This document shows positions 49,015-57,666 of a DNA stretch of 64,000 bases, in pieces. Location of the stretch: positions 1 through 64,000 of the forward strand of contig JAAYDY010000034.1 of NCBI GenBank assembly GCA_012729015.1, written 5' to 3'. Position numbers and translations under genes: made by a program. Every line of letters starts with the position of its first letter. Within the stretch, counting starts at the first letter, position 1. Source of the DNA: Phycisphaerae bacterium (GTDB lineage: Bacteria; Planctomycetota; Phycisphaerae; FEN-1346; JAACEH01). The notes beneath the pieces were generated by a model, which did no database searches, was not told the DNA's origin, and worked only from the letters and a program-made list of their open reading frames with translations.

Positions 49015-49769
49015 GGGGATCGCCGCAGGCGCCAGAATCTTCGGGCACACTCGCTCTACTGTCCGTCCGGGTGGACGTCACGTTTGTAGGTACGCAGGCT
49101 CTCGCACCGCAGCAACGGCGGGAAGCGACGTAGGGGTCGCTCGCGAGCGACCCGCGGGGAACAAGGCCCCCTGGGAGGGCGGCTCGCCCCTCGACGAGGC
49201 TCGGGACTTGCAGCGAGCCGCCCCTACGGTTGGCGCTATTCCCAGACCCGTGGCCCGCCACAAACGTGACGTGCACCCCGCGCCCGTCGGGTGTGCCTGG
49301 TTTTTCTGGCACCCGGATCGACGTGGTCCAACTGCGGTGGATCACAGGGGATAGGCTCGTCGTCGAGGGTCGCGGCGTCTGCGTCTTGCCGGCAACCGCA
49401 CGACGACCGAAGACCGAGGCCCGAAGGGCCGATCGTGAATAGCCGGCGGCGTGAGCCGCCGGAGCTGTCGCCCCGAGCGACCCGAGCCCCGCACGGGGCG
49501 GCAGTGCGCGTGCCATCGCGGACGTCTGCCGCCCCTGGCGGGGCTTGCGGTGCCGGGGAGGCTGTCTTCCGGTGGCTCACGCCACCGGCTATTGACTGTT
49601 GCCCCGTTCGGGGCTACAGCAGCGGGCCGTTCCACGTGCCAGAATCTTCGGGCGCACCCTCCACCGTCCGCCCGGTCGCTTTCGCGTTGCTAATGCGTCC
49701 GTATCGTGGTATATCTCTTGGGGCACATCGGGGCGATTGTTGCCTTGACGGTCCCCGGAAGGTCCCTCG
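49015..49769. repeat. 755-base repeat-rich intergenic region
   Basis: No gene is visible. In order it contains a family F copy (49030-49052, GCCAGAATCTTCGGGCACAC), a family D relative (49131-49156, GGGTCGCTCGCGAGCGACCC), the CCCCTACGGTTGGCG phrase (about 49214), a short family B relative (GAGGCCCGAAGGGCC, about 49418), the hairpin CCGGCGGCGTGAGCCGCCGG (49443-49462) and its inverted relative CCGGTGGCTCACGCCACCGG (49569-49588), a CCCCGTTCGGGG palindrome, and a second family F copy (49634-49660). The inverted pair shares AATAGCCGG flanks. Confidence 0.75.
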
Positions 49770-50639
49770 TTGGCGGAGCCACTGACCCCGATCATGGACG
49801 ATCGTTCTCTCGACAGCCGCCCGAAACCGCCCGAAAAGCCGCCCGCGGACCCGTCCGCCGGCCCGGCCGTGCTCGTTGTCTGCCCGCCACCACACCCGGT
49901 GTGCGACCCCTTGGCTGACAAACTGGGCAAGCTGGGGTGTTCAATGGCCCGCGTCAATGACGTGTACGCGGCGACTGTTCTGCTGGCTTGCGGCGACGGC
50001 CGGTTTGCCGCCGTGGTTGTGGCCGTGGACTTTCTGAACCGGGACGAGTTTCGGCTCCTGCCGATGGCCAAGCGCCGTTGGCCGCACGTGCCCCTGGTGG
50101 CCGTATCGCGGCCCGCTTTTGCCTACAAGGCCGCCGTGGCCGACCTGGCCGGCGCCGACCTGGTCATGACCGACGCCGACGCCGACGACCTCCTGCTCGA
50201 GCGTCTCGGCCTTGGCTCCGGCAAGGCCCGTCGTCTTGATGCCGCCGACGAATTGGCTCCACCGGCCGCAACGTCGCCCGCGATGCCGCCCAAGGCCACC
50301 GCCGCCTCGCGGCCGGCCGCGGTCCCGCACGCTGTGTCGCCGGTGGCGGAATCGCCGGCCCCCTCGGTGCCGCACGACGCCGCTCCGGTGCAGCCGACCG
50401 CGCCAGCGGCAAGGCCCGCCGCCGCGCCGGGACGCCTCGACTCGGAGCTGCCGCCCGTGCCGCCGCGGCGCAAGCCGCCCGTACCGGCGCCGGCCCTGCC
50501 CGAATCGCCGCCGCAGGCCATGAGGTCCGCGACGACGCACGACATTCTGACGGAAGAGGAAATCGCGGCCCTGATGGACGATCTGGACGACCTGAACGAC
50601 GAACCGCCGCAACGCTTGAATGGAACGGAGCATGACTGA
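49770..50639 (+). CDS. Receiver-like protein with FliM-type C-terminal motif
   Basis: This 289-residue protein has a degenerate response-regulator receiver domain (about 30-140): strand AVLVVCPPPH, strand AAVVVAVDFLNRDE with a possible phospho-acceptor Asp, and LAGADLVMTDADADD where the conserved Lys is replaced. A Pro/Ala-rich linker of about 100 residues follows. Near the end is HDILTEEEIAALMDDLDDL, closely resembling the N-terminal EIDALL peptide of FliM that binds phosphorylated CheY. TTG 49770 follows GGAAGG; ATG 49794 is the alternative. It overlaps the next gene by eight bases. No flagellar genes are nearby; the role is unknown. Confidence 0.7.
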   Translation: MAEPLTPIMDDRSLDSRPKPPEKPPADPSAGPAVLVVCPPPHPVCDPLADKLGKLGCSMARVNDVYAATVLLACGDGRFAAVVVAVDFLNRDEFRLLPMAKRRWPHVPLVAVSRPAFAYKAAVADLAGADLVMTDADADDLLLERLGLGSGKARRLDAADELAPPAATSPAMPPKATAASRPAAVPHAVSPVAESPAPSVPHDAAPVQPTAPAARPAAAPGRLDSELPPVPPRRKPPVPAPALPESPPQAMRSATTHDILTEEEIAALMDDLDDLNDEPPQRLNGTEHD

Positions 50640-51951
50640 CCCGGCCCCGGACATGATCCTGCTGGCCCACGAGGGCGACCTGACGCGCACGGTCCGCCGG
50701 CGTCTGCCCGCGACGGTCGTCTACGACGCGCCGCTGGAGGCCCTGGCCGATTTTGCCGCAGCCAGGACGCCACCGGTGTTCGTCGCCACCATGGATCGGC
50801 TGGGGTACCGCTGGCGGGAGATCCTCGGCGCGGCTCGGACGGCGCACCAGGACGCGACGATCCAGGTGATTGCGCGACCCGACCAGGAAGCCCAGATGCC
50901 CGACTGCTTGCGCGCCGGGGCCGACGATTACCTGTTGTGGCCCTACGGGTTGCACCGTCTGGCGGAGCTGGTGGCGGCCTCGCGGCCCGTGCCGGCCCCC
51001 ACGATTCCGCTGGCGGCTGCCGGCCGCCGGCCCGGCGAATTGCGGTTGCACACGGTCTCCCGTGACGCGACCCCCGGCGGCACGTCGGCCACGGCCGCCC
51101 TGCGACGTGTCATGCGGACCCTGGCCCGGCTGGCCGAGCTTCCAGCCGCCCGGATTGCCGCCGAAGGCGTCGACGTGATGCTGGAATTCGACGAACTGGC
51201 CGGCGTCGCCCTGGTGGACGCCTCGCGGGCCGCCTCGCCGCTGGCCGCCGCAGGGCAACCCGTGGACGTGCCCGCCGTGGTCGGAGCACTCACCCGCATC
51301 GCCTTGCCGCTGGACCGCTGGACCCGCATCGAGGAGACCACGTGGCTGCTGCCGGCCGCCTCGCGCGAAGGCGCGGGCCTGGCCGTGGCCGCGCGGCTGT
51401 TCGACGGTCCGGTCTCGGCGGCGCTGCTCGACGAGCTCACGGCCTCGTGCCAGGTGCTCATGGCCTTGTGCTCGGCCGCACGGCAGCGAGAGGCCGCCGT
51501 CCGCGTCCTGGCTACCGACGCCGAGACGGGACTGGCCAGCCGCCGGTACTTCGAAGCGTACCTGGAAGCCGTCTTCCGCCGCGCCACCGAGAAACGGCGC
51601 GAACTGACCGTTGCTCTCTTTGCGCCGCAAGGCCAAGCGGCCCTCGGACATGCGACGATCGTGCCGTTGGCGTCGATCCTGGCCGAGCGGTTGCCGGGCG
51701 CCAAGCTGGCCCGGTTCGACGAAGGCGTCCTGGCGGCAGCCATGCCTGGGACCGGCCGCGACGGCACGACGGCCGCTCAACGATTGGCCGACCTGGCCCG
51801 CGCGATCGACGAGGCCGGCCTGCCGGCCCCCGTGGCCATCGGCAGCGCCTCGTATCCGTGGCACGCCGCCGACGCCAAGGCCCTCGTGGCCCACGCCCAA
51901 CGCTGCCTCGACCAGAGCCGCAACGCCCACTGCCGCCCCGTGATCGACTGA
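50632..51951 (+). CDS. Receiver-like protein with degenerate GGDEF domain
   Basis: This 439-residue protein starts with a receiver-like domain; its fifth strand reads AGADDYLLWPYG, the classic GADDYL..KP pattern with Lys replaced by Trp, so phosphotransfer is doubtful. A middle region (about 130-290) contains a GAF-like helical segment. The C-terminus is a degenerate GGDEF: DAETGLASRRYFEAYLEAV matches the domain start, but the GGDEF site reads KLARFDEGVLAAAM, so no cyclase activity is expected. It may bind cyclic di-GMP or act as a scaffold. ATG 50632 follows GGAA by six bases and overlaps the previous gene's stop, which implies coupled translation. Confidence 0.75.
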   Translation: MTDPAPDMILLAHEGDLTRTVRRRLPATVVYDAPLEALADFAAARTPPVFVATMDRLGYRWREILGAARTAHQDATIQVIARPDQEAQMPDCLRAGADDYLLWPYGLHRLAELVAASRPVPAPTIPLAAAGRRPGELRLHTVSRDATPGGTSATAALRRVMRTLARLAELPAARIAAEGVDVMLEFDELAGVALVDASRAASPLAAAGQPVDVPAVVGALTRIALPLDRWTRIEETTWLLPAASREGAGLAVAARLFDGPVSAALLDELTASCQVLMALCSAARQREAAVRVLATDAETGLASRRYFEAYLEAVFRRATEKRRELTVALFAPQGQAALGHATIVPLASILAERLPGAKLARFDEGVLAAAMPGTGRDGTTAAQRLADLARAIDEAGLPAPVAIGSASYPWHAADAKALVAHAQRCLDQSRNAHCRPVID

Positions 51952-52109
51952 GTCCAGGGAGTGGGGCACCCGCCGCCTGTTCACCACGCCGATACGATGG
52001 GATGCCTATTGTGGATCGCTTGGTGGGTATCACTCGGTTCCCCCGTGTTCCCGCAGCAGCGCGTAGGGTGGCTGCTTGCAGCCACGCGGAGGACGATGAC
52101 CGGTGCTAT

Positions 52110-52237
52110 CAGCCCGTTGAAGACGTGTGGCACAGCCGCCCTCGGCTGTGCGGGCGCGGCACAAACGGCCGTTTTCGGTCTGACTCCACGCCCGAGGGCG
52201 GGCGTGCCACACGGGCCCTGACTTCTTCAACGGGCTG
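52110..52237. repeat. Inverted-repeat element of about 128 bases
   Basis: Outer arms CAGCCCGTTGAAG (52110-52122) and CTTCAACGGGCTG (52225-52237) are exact complements. Inner arms CGTGTGGCAC (52124-52133) and GTGCCACACG (52204-52213) are too. A CAGCCGCCCTCGGCTG hairpin lies between. The 370-base gap here has no gene. Confidence 0.78.
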
Positions 52238-52260
52238 CTATGGCCGCCTGCGCTCATGAC

Positions 52261-52282
52261 GGGCGGCTCGCGAGCCGCCCCT
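52261..52282. repeat. Intergenic repeat family D, copy 3
   Basis: GGGCGGCTCGCGAGCCGCCC followed by CTACGGTTGGCG; the same combination occurs in degraded form near 38590 and 49214. Confidence 0.7.
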
Positions 52283-52324
52283 ACGGTTGGCGCAGCGAGT
52301 ATGCTCAATCCGCTATCGACTGAA

Positions 52325-53458
52325 TCAGTAGTCCCGCAGCACACCTTGGACCAGCAGGTCGTCGCCGATGGGGGTGTAGGTGGGTCGCAGGACGGCTCGG
52401 GCCAGGCTCATCCGGTCCAGGCCGCTCGGCCCCGGGGCCACGTGCGACGGCTGGCCGCCGATCAGCTTTGGCGCCACGAACACCGCCACGGCATCCACCA
52501 GGTCGGCGGCGAAGAACGACGTGAGCGTCCGGCTGCCGCCCTCGACCAGCAGATGCGTCATGCCGCGGCGGCCCAACTCGTCGAGCAGCAGGCCCAGGTT
52601 CACCGCGTCGCCGTCGGCGGTCCGCAGGGGAAGCACCTCCGCGCCCAGATCGGTCAGCGTCGCGGTCTTCTGCGGATCGGCGTTCTGCCCGGTCGCCACG
52701 ATCAGCGGCACGCTGCCGGCCGTCTGCACCAGGAGCGACTGCGGCGAGAGGGCGAGCCGGGGGTCCAGCACCAGGCGCGTGGGTCGGCGTCCGTAGTCGG
52801 TGTCGCCCGGGTTGAGCCGCACCGTCAGTTGCGGGTTGTCGCAGGCGGCGGTGCCGCTGCCGATGCAGATGGCGTCCATGCGGCTGCGAAGGCTGTGGAC
52901 CCACTGCCGCGCCTCGGCCGAAGAGACCCATTTCGAGTCGCCCGAGGCGGCTGCCAGGCGGCCGTCGAGGGTCATCGCCCACTTGGCCGTCACGTAGGGC
53001 CGGCCGCAGAGCTGCCGCTTGATGAACGGGGCATTCAGCCGTCGGGCCTGCGGCTCCATCAGGCCGACATCCACGGTCAGCCCTGCCTCGCGCAGCCGGG
53101 CCAGCCCGCGACCGTGGACCTCGGCAAACGGGTCTTCCATGGCCGCCACGACGCGACGGATGCCCGCGGCCAGGATTGCCTCGGTGCAGGGGGGGGTCTT
53201 GCCATGGTGGCAACACGGTTCGAGCGTTACGTAGAGGGTCGCGTCGCGTGCGGCGTCGCCGGCGGCGGCCAGGGCTGCCGCCTCGGCGTGCGGGCCGCCG
53301 AAGGCCGCATGGTGCCCGGTGGCCACCACGCGCTGCCCGTCGGCCACCACGGCCCCGACCATGGGGTTCGGCTCCACGCGGCCCAACCCGAGCCGGGCCA
53401 GCTCCAACGCGCGGGCCATGTGCTGATGGTCGATGGGCGAGAATCCCGGTTCCGACAT
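52325..53458 (-). CDS. ribD: Bifunctional riboflavin deaminase/reductase
   Basis: This protein of about 377 residues catalyses the second and third steps of riboflavin synthesis from GTP. The N-terminal cytidine-deaminase-type domain has the zinc motifs GGPHAEAAAL and TLEPCCHHGKTPPC. The C-terminal reductase begins VTAKWAMTLDGRLAAASGDS and has LLVEGGSRTLTSFF. The length is normal. ATG 53458 follows GGAG. It lies 35 bases after lspA and probably belongs to the dksA-lspA-ribD transcript. Other rib genes are absent from the window. Confidence 0.95.
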   Translation of the reverse strand: MSEPGFSPIDHQHMARALELARLGLGRVEPNPMVGAVVADGQRVVATGHHAAFGGPHAEAAALAAAGDAARDATLYVTLEPCCHHGKTPPCTEAILAAGIRRVVAAMEDPFAEVHGRGLARLREAGLTVDVGLMEPQARRLNAPFIKRQLCGRPYVTAKWAMTLDGRLAAASGDSKWVSSAEARQWVHSLRSRMDAICIGSGTAACDNPQLTVRLNPGDTDYGRRPTRLVLDPRLALSPQSLLVQTAGSVPLIVATGQNADPQKTATLTDLGAEVLPLRTADGDAVNLGLLLDELGRRGMTHLLVEGGSRTLTSFFAADLVDAVAVFVAPKLIGGQPSHVAPGPSGLDRMSLARAVLRPTYTPIGDDLLVQGVLRDY

Positions 53459-53493
53459 GGGCGCATCTCCGATCGGTGCCTGGAGTGCGGCGA

Positions 53494-54096
53494 TCAGCTC
53501 TTCTTCGGCGATGCGTCGGCCTGCGGGCGGCGCTGGCGGATCATCGCCACCAGCCAGATCACGAACAGCCCCGCGACACCCACCGTGATGAACACGTCGG
53601 CGATGTTGATGACATAGGGCCACAGGTAATGGCTGCCGTTGTCCCACGGCACCCAGTCGGCCCGGAAACTGAAGCGCAGAAAATCGCGGACGTGCTGATA
53701 GACCAGCCGATCGTACAGATTGCCCAGGGCGCCGGCCACGATCAGGCTCAGGAACAGGTGCAGGAATCCCTGGCTTCGGTGGCTGTCGGCGAACAGCCAC
53801 ACCAGCAGCGCCAGGGCCAGCAGGTTGAAGACCACCAGTGCCGCCGTTTTGCCCTCGGCCATGCCGAAGACGGCTCCGGGGTTCCATTGCCAGACGAATT
53901 CAAGACAGAGGAAATGCCGCTGGAATTCCAGGACACGATCGGCGGCCCATCGGGTGGGCGATTCGGGATCAAAGGCTCCCTGCGCCCAGGCCTTGGTCGT
54001 CAGGTCCAGAACGGTCCCGATGACGATGGCGACGGCGAACCGCACCCACGCGGTAGGCGATCTTAGAGCAGACCCTTCTCTTCCAGTCGTTTGCAT
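53494..54096 (-). CDS. lspA: Lipoprotein signal peptidase (signal peptidase II)
   Basis: The membrane protease cleaves signal peptides from lipidated prolipoproteins. It has four hydrophobic segments and both catalytic Asp motifs, AGALGNLYDRLVYQHVRDF and YVINIADVFITVGV. The exact start is uncertain: ATG 54096 gives 200 residues and overlaps the end of the upstream zinc-finger gene by 34 bases, without a strong ribosome site; a start nearer the first helix (FAVAIVIGTVLDLTTK) is possible. The C-terminus has a short Arg/Gln-rich tail. The predicted HEAT lipoprotein at 55513 would be one substrate. Confidence 0.93.
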   Translation of the reverse strand: MQTTGREGSALRSPTAWVRFAVAIVIGTVLDLTTKAWAQGAFDPESPTRWAADRVLEFQRHFLCLEFVWQWNPGAVFGMAEGKTAALVVFNLLALALLVWLFADSHRSQGFLHLFLSLIVAGALGNLYDRLVYQHVRDFLRFSFRADWVPWDNGSHYLWPYVINIADVFITVGVAGLFVIWLVAMIRQRRPQADASPKKS

Positions 54097-54440
54097 TCTA
54101 TGCAGTATCTGGCGTGCGGCTTTGCCTTCAGGCGAGCGACGGGAATGCTCTTCTCGCAGTGAGTGCATTTCCCGAACGTCTGGTCGTCGATGCGTTTCAG
54201 GGCCTCGTCGATCTCGCGGAGCGTCGTTTCCTCGTTCTCGATCAGGCCGAGCGTGAATTCCTGCTCGAAGTTGTCGGACCCGACGTCGGCCATGTGGATC
54301 GGCATGTTCGAGAGGTCGCCGGAGGCCTCGTGGCGGTTCTTTCGCAGAGCCTCGTTCTGAAGCGTCGAGACGTCGCCGGACAGCAGTTCACGCTTCAGCA
54401 TCAGAATCTTGCGGAACCTTGCCAAGTCTTCCTTGCGCAA
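54063..54440 (-). CDS. TraR/DksA-family zinc-finger protein
   Basis: This 125-residue protein has an N-terminal coiled coil and the four-Cys zinc finger CTHCEKSIPVARLKAKPH with CIEC after it, typical of DksA/TraR proteins that bind RNA polymerase through its secondary channel. The acidic tip characteristic of DksA is not obvious (TTLREIDEALKRIDDQTFGK), so it may belong to the broader family. The start is TTG 54440; AAGGAG lies seven bases ahead. A strong promoter is upstream at 54507-54536. It is followed by lspA and ribD. Confidence 0.88.
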   Translation of the reverse strand: MRKEDLARFRKILMLKRELLSGDVSTLQNEALRKNRHEASGDLSNMPIHMADVGSDNFEQEFTLGLIENEETTLREIDEALKRIDDQTFGKCTHCEKSIPVARLKAKPHARYCIECKRLEEKGLL

Positions 54441-54506
54441 CGTGTGGCTCCTTAAGCAGCGTCATCCGTCCATCCATCTTGGCGCAGGACAGCCCCCGAG
54501 CCATGT

Positions 54507-54536
54507 ACTATATGCCAACTCCGGCCTTGATGTCAA
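54507..54536 (-). promoter_or_regulatory. Sigma-70-like promoter for the dksA-lspA-ribD group
   Basis: On the minus strand TTGACA, an 18-base spacer and TATAGT lie about 65 bases before the TTG start at 54440, close to consensus. It faces murI, which starts at 54595. Confidence 0.8.
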
Positions 54537-54594
54537 GTGGCGCGGCCCATTCGAACGATAAACTACGGTGTCAATGCGAAAGGATGGTCCACCC

Positions 54595-55428
54595 ATGGGA
54601 CAGACCCGCCCCATCGGGGTGTTCGACAGCGGTATCGGCGGACTCACCGTGCTGGCCGCTCTCAGACGCCGGTTGCCCAACGAGCATTTCGTCTATTTCG
54701 GCGACACCGCCCGCGTGCCCTACGGCATCAAGAGCACCCTCACGGTCCGCCGCTACAGCCACCAGAACGCGGTTTTCCTGCGCCGGTTCAATCCGAAACT
54801 GGTCTGCGTGGCCTGCAACACGGCCACGGCGGCCGGCCTGGACGTCGTCACCGACGTGGTCGGCGTTCCGGTGGTCGGGGTGGTGGAGCCGGGCTCGCGG
54901 CGGGCCGTCCAGGACTGCCCCGACGGCGCCATCGGCATCATCGCCACCGAATCCACGATCGCCTCGCGGTGCTACTACCGGGCCATCCGGGCCCTCCGGC
55001 CGCAGGCCGAACTCTGGGAAAAGGCCTGCCCGCTGCTGGTCCCCATGGTCGAAGAGGGCCGCGACTGCGACGACCCGCTCGTTCTGGCCGCCGTCGCGGA
55101 GTACCTGGCCCCGTTGCGCCAGCGCGTCGGGTCGCTGGTTCTGGGCTGCACTCACTATCCCCTCCTGAAGGACGCCCTGGCCAGGGTCATGGGCCCCGGC
55201 GTCCGCCTCGTGGACTCCGCCGAGGAAGTCGCCGGCGAGGTGGCCCGCGTCCTGGAAAACCAGGGGGCGCTTGCCTCCGACGGCCCCGGTACGGTAACAT
55301 GCTACGTCAGCGACAACCCGGATCGCTTCCGTGCCATCGGGCAGCGGTTCATGGGAACCCCGCTCAGGGACGTCACCCTGGTCGAGCCGGAAGAGTTCTT
55401 CCAGGGCGGCCAGACGGGCGGCTTCTAG
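54595..55428 (+). CDS. murI: Glutamate racemase
   Basis: The enzyme makes D-glutamate for peptidoglycan from L-glutamate. It is about 277 residues, with IGVFDSGIGGLTVLAAL, the first catalytic Cys in CVACNTATAAGLDV and the second in VLGCTHYPLLKDAL. ATG 54595 is chosen because AAAGGA lies ten bases before it and homology begins there; 54574 is another ATG in frame. Presence of murI and pgeF implies peptidoglycan in this organism. It is divergent from the dksA group. Confidence 0.95.
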   Translation: MGQTRPIGVFDSGIGGLTVLAALRRRLPNEHFVYFGDTARVPYGIKSTLTVRRYSHQNAVFLRRFNPKLVCVACNTATAAGLDVVTDVVGVPVVGVVEPGSRRAVQDCPDGAIGIIATESTIASRCYYRAIRALRPQAELWEKACPLLVPMVEEGRDCDDPLVLAAVAEYLAPLRQRVGSLVLGCTHYPLLKDALARVMGPGVRLVDSAEEVAGEVARVLENQGALASDGPGTVTCYVSDNPDRFRAIGQRFMGTPLRDVTLVEPEEFFQGGQTGGF

Positions 55429-55512
55429 TACTCCAACGCTGCATCGTGGCATGGGCATCCCGCAGAATGCGAAGAGACGGCGATTCGGCGACCAACCGAC
55501 GAGAGGGCTGAC

Positions 55513-56304
55513 GTGCGACACACACTCTGGATATCGGCAACGCTTCTTCTGGCGTCGGGCCTCATCGGCTGCGATCGCGAGAAGGAGTATCGGCTGGACG
55601 ATGTGTTGCGGCTCCTGGGGCCGCGGGACAAGTCGGCCGTCATTCAGGCCTCGGTGACGGCCGACGACGCCGACGCACGGCGGAAGGCCCTGTACCAGAT
55701 GCGCAAGTGGAAGGAGCCCTCGGACGAGCTGGTCGAGCTGGTCGGCCTGACGCTTCTGGGCGACGACGACCGCATGGTCCGCGCCCAGGCGGCCGGCACG
55801 CTCGGCGCGTGGGCCCGGCCCGCCAGCGCCGAGCCGCTGGCCAAGGCCCTTCGCAACGACGAGGACGCCTTCGTTCGCGCCGACTGCGCGAAGGCCCTCG
55901 GACAGATTCCCGGGCAGGCCTCGGTCGAGGCCCTGGTGGAGCGGCTTCGCTTCGACCCCGAGGCCGACGTCCGCGTCGCCTGCGCCCGGGCCCTGCGTCT
56001 GCATCGCGACGTCGCGGCCGCCAAGGGGCTCGTCTACGGCCTCGTCGATCCGCGGCTCGCTGTGCGCGATGCGACCGAGGAATCGCTTCGCTACGTGACG
56101 GGCGAGGATCGCGGCTTCGATCCCGAGGCGTGGCACGCCCACTTCACCGGGACCGACGATCCGCTGGCCGGCTACGGTCATCCGCCGAAGCGCACCGCCC
56201 GCAGCGACCAGCGCGTGGACGTGGACGCACAGAAAAAGGCCAAGCTTCAGGAGATTCTCTCGGACCTCTTCCCGCTGGAGCGAAAGAAGGGGCCGTTTGA
56301 TTAG
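55513..56304 (+). CDS. HEAT-repeat lipoprotein
   Basis: This 263-residue protein starts at GTG 55513 with a lipoprotein signal peptide, LLLASGLIGC (lipobox Cys near residue 20), followed by about four HEAT-like repeats, for example DDRMVRAQAAGTLGAWARPA, DAFVRADCAKALGQI and DVRVACARALRLHRD. The C-terminus is basic. It probably sits in the periplasm or on the outer membrane as a protein-binding scaffold. Function is unknown. An A/E repeat cluster separates it from the small membrane protein. Confidence 0.85.
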   Translation: MRHTLWISATLLLASGLIGCDREKEYRLDDVLRLLGPRDKSAVIQASVTADDADARRKALYQMRKWKEPSDELVELVGLTLLGDDDRMVRAQAAGTLGAWARPASAEPLAKALRNDEDAFVRADCAKALGQIPGQASVEALVERLRFDPEADVRVACARALRLHRDVAAAKGLVYGLVDPRLAVRDATEESLRYVTGEDRGFDPEAWHAHFTGTDDPLAGYGHPPKRTARSDQRVDVDAQKKAKLQEILSDLFPLERKKGPFD

Positions 56305-56339
56305 TGTAGTGTGTCTGAATGAACGCCCGCTATGCGGGG

Positions 56340-56432
56340 TGCCATGCCTGCCCCGTCAGGCATGCCCGTGAGAGGCACGGAAAGCAGGGCCAGGATGACC
56401 CTGCGACGCACGGGCAAGATGCCCGTGCCACG
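56340..56432. repeat. Repeat families A and E side by side
   Basis: A family A palindrome (GCCATGCCTGCCCCGTCAGG, 56340-56364) is followed by the reverse of family E (56383-56432). The small-membrane-protein start at 56446 lies just beyond, so reading frames extended upstream here encode only repeat. Confidence 0.8.
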
Positions 56433-56445
56433 ATCAGGAGGCCGT

Positions 56446-56682
56446 TTGACTAAGCCGCGCGGAAAGTTTCGACGCCGGGCCCTGGTGCTGCTGGGCGTCA
56501 TCGCGGGCCTGGCCGCCGGCTGGATGGTCGGACGCTGGGTGAGTTCCGGCGGCGAGGGGCCGTCGGGCGACCCGCCGTGCGCCTGCGAGCGTCGCGCGGA
56601 CCCGGACGGTGCGGCGGCGACCGCGACGGATTCCGGCGGTGCGTTGGACTGCGCAACACCCTGTGACAAGGAGCAACCGTGA
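56446..56682 (+). CDS. Small single-pass membrane protein, function unknown
   Basis: This is a short protein of about 78 residues from TTG 56446 behind CAGGAGG. It has a basic start (KPRGKFRRR), one transmembrane helix (ALVLLGVIAGLAAGWMVG) and a Cys-containing polar tail (PPCACERRAD). Its last codon overlaps the GTG start of the alcohol dehydrogenase gene (GTGA), so they are translationally coupled. I cannot name a family. The longer reading frame upstream is repeat sequence. Confidence 0.6.
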   Translation: MTKPRGKFRRRALVLLGVIAGLAAGWMVGRWVSSGGEGPSGDPPCACERRADPDGAAATATDSGGALDCATPCDKEQP

Positions 56683-57644
56683 AAGCCCTGGTGTTCCGAG
56701 GCGGCCGCCTGGCCGTGGTGGACGATCATCCCGAGCCGCAGCCCGCGGCCGACGAGGTGGTCATCGACGTGACGTTGGCCGGCATTTGCCGCACCGACAT
56801 CGAGGTGACGCGCGGCTACATGAATTTCGAGGGCGTTCTGGGGCACGAGTGCGTCGGCGTGGTCGGTCAGGCCGGCGGCGCAGCCGGCAAGAAGTGGGTC
56901 GGCCGCCGCGTGGTCTGCGAGATCAACTGCGTGTGCGGCAAGTGCGACATGTGCATGGCCGGGCTGAAGACGCATTGCCGCCGCCGCACGGCCATCGGCA
57001 TCGAGGGCCGCGACGGCTGCTTTGCCCAGCGCATTGCCGTGCCGGCCGCCAACCTGCATGCCGTGCCCAACGGCGTAGCCGACGACGTGGCCGTCTTCGC
57101 CGAGCCGCTGGCGGCGGCCCTTCAGATTATCCAACAGGTGCGCCCCAGCCCGCGCGACACGGCCGTCGTCATTGGCGACGGCCGCCTCGGCCAGTTGACG
57201 GCCCAGGTGCTGGCGTCGCGCGGCCTGCGGCCGATGGTCGTCGGCAAGAGCCGCGACAAACTCCGCCGCCTCGAGCGCCTCGGCATCGGCGTTCTGGACG
57301 TGGCCGAAGCCAGGCCCCGCGGCGAGACGCACCTGGTCGTCGAGGCCAGCGGCAGCGTCGAAGGGCTCCGCATGGCCATCGAGTTCGTCCGGCCGCGCGG
57401 CACGATCGTCCTGAAGAGCACGCTGGCTGTCGGCGAGCCGCTGAACCTCAGCCCCGTTGTGGTCAACGAGGTCACGATTCTCGGTTCGCGTTGCGGGCCA
57501 CTGAACGAGGCCCTGGTCACGCTGGCCAACGGGGCCGTCTCGACCGACGGGCTCGTCTCGGCTGTGTACCCGCTGTCCGATGGCGTCAAGGCAATGGACG
57601 CCGCCATGCGCCCCGAATCGCTCAAAGTCCTCATCCGCCCGTGA
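56679..57644 (+). CDS. Zinc-dependent alcohol dehydrogenase (MDR family)
   Basis: This 321-residue enzyme belongs to the medium-chain dehydrogenase family. Catalytic-zinc residues are Cys in LAGICRTDIEV and His/Glu in VLGHECVG; the structural zinc site is the four-Cys lobe CVCGKCDMCMAGLKTHC. The nucleotide-binding motif is VVIGDGRLGQLTAQVL. Specific alcohol or polyol substrate is unknown. It starts at GTG 56679, overlapping the small membrane protein, and pgeF follows after 22 bases. Confidence 0.9.
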   Translation: MKALVFRGGRLAVVDDHPEPQPAADEVVIDVTLAGICRTDIEVTRGYMNFEGVLGHECVGVVGQAGGAAGKKWVGRRVVCEINCVCGKCDMCMAGLKTHCRRRTAIGIEGRDGCFAQRIAVPAANLHAVPNGVADDVAVFAEPLAAALQIIQQVRPSPRDTAVVIGDGRLGQLTAQVLASRGLRPMVVGKSRDKLRRLERLGIGVLDVAEARPRGETHLVVEASGSVEGLRMAIEFVRPRGTIVLKSTLAVGEPLNLSPVVVNEVTILGSRCGPLNEALVTLANGAVSTDGLVSAVYPLSDGVKAMDAAMRPESLKVLIRP

Positions 57645-57666
57645 CGTGCCGCCGGAGGCGCCGCCC

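Noticed and set aside
49015-49769. CRISPR array
   Set aside because: Repeats here are of several kinds, unequal spacing and mixed orientation, with no regular spacers or cas genes.
56332-56682. Longer 116-residue version of the small membrane protein
   Set aside because: Its first 38 codons are family A and E repeat sequence; TTG 56446 with CAGGAGG ahead is a better start.
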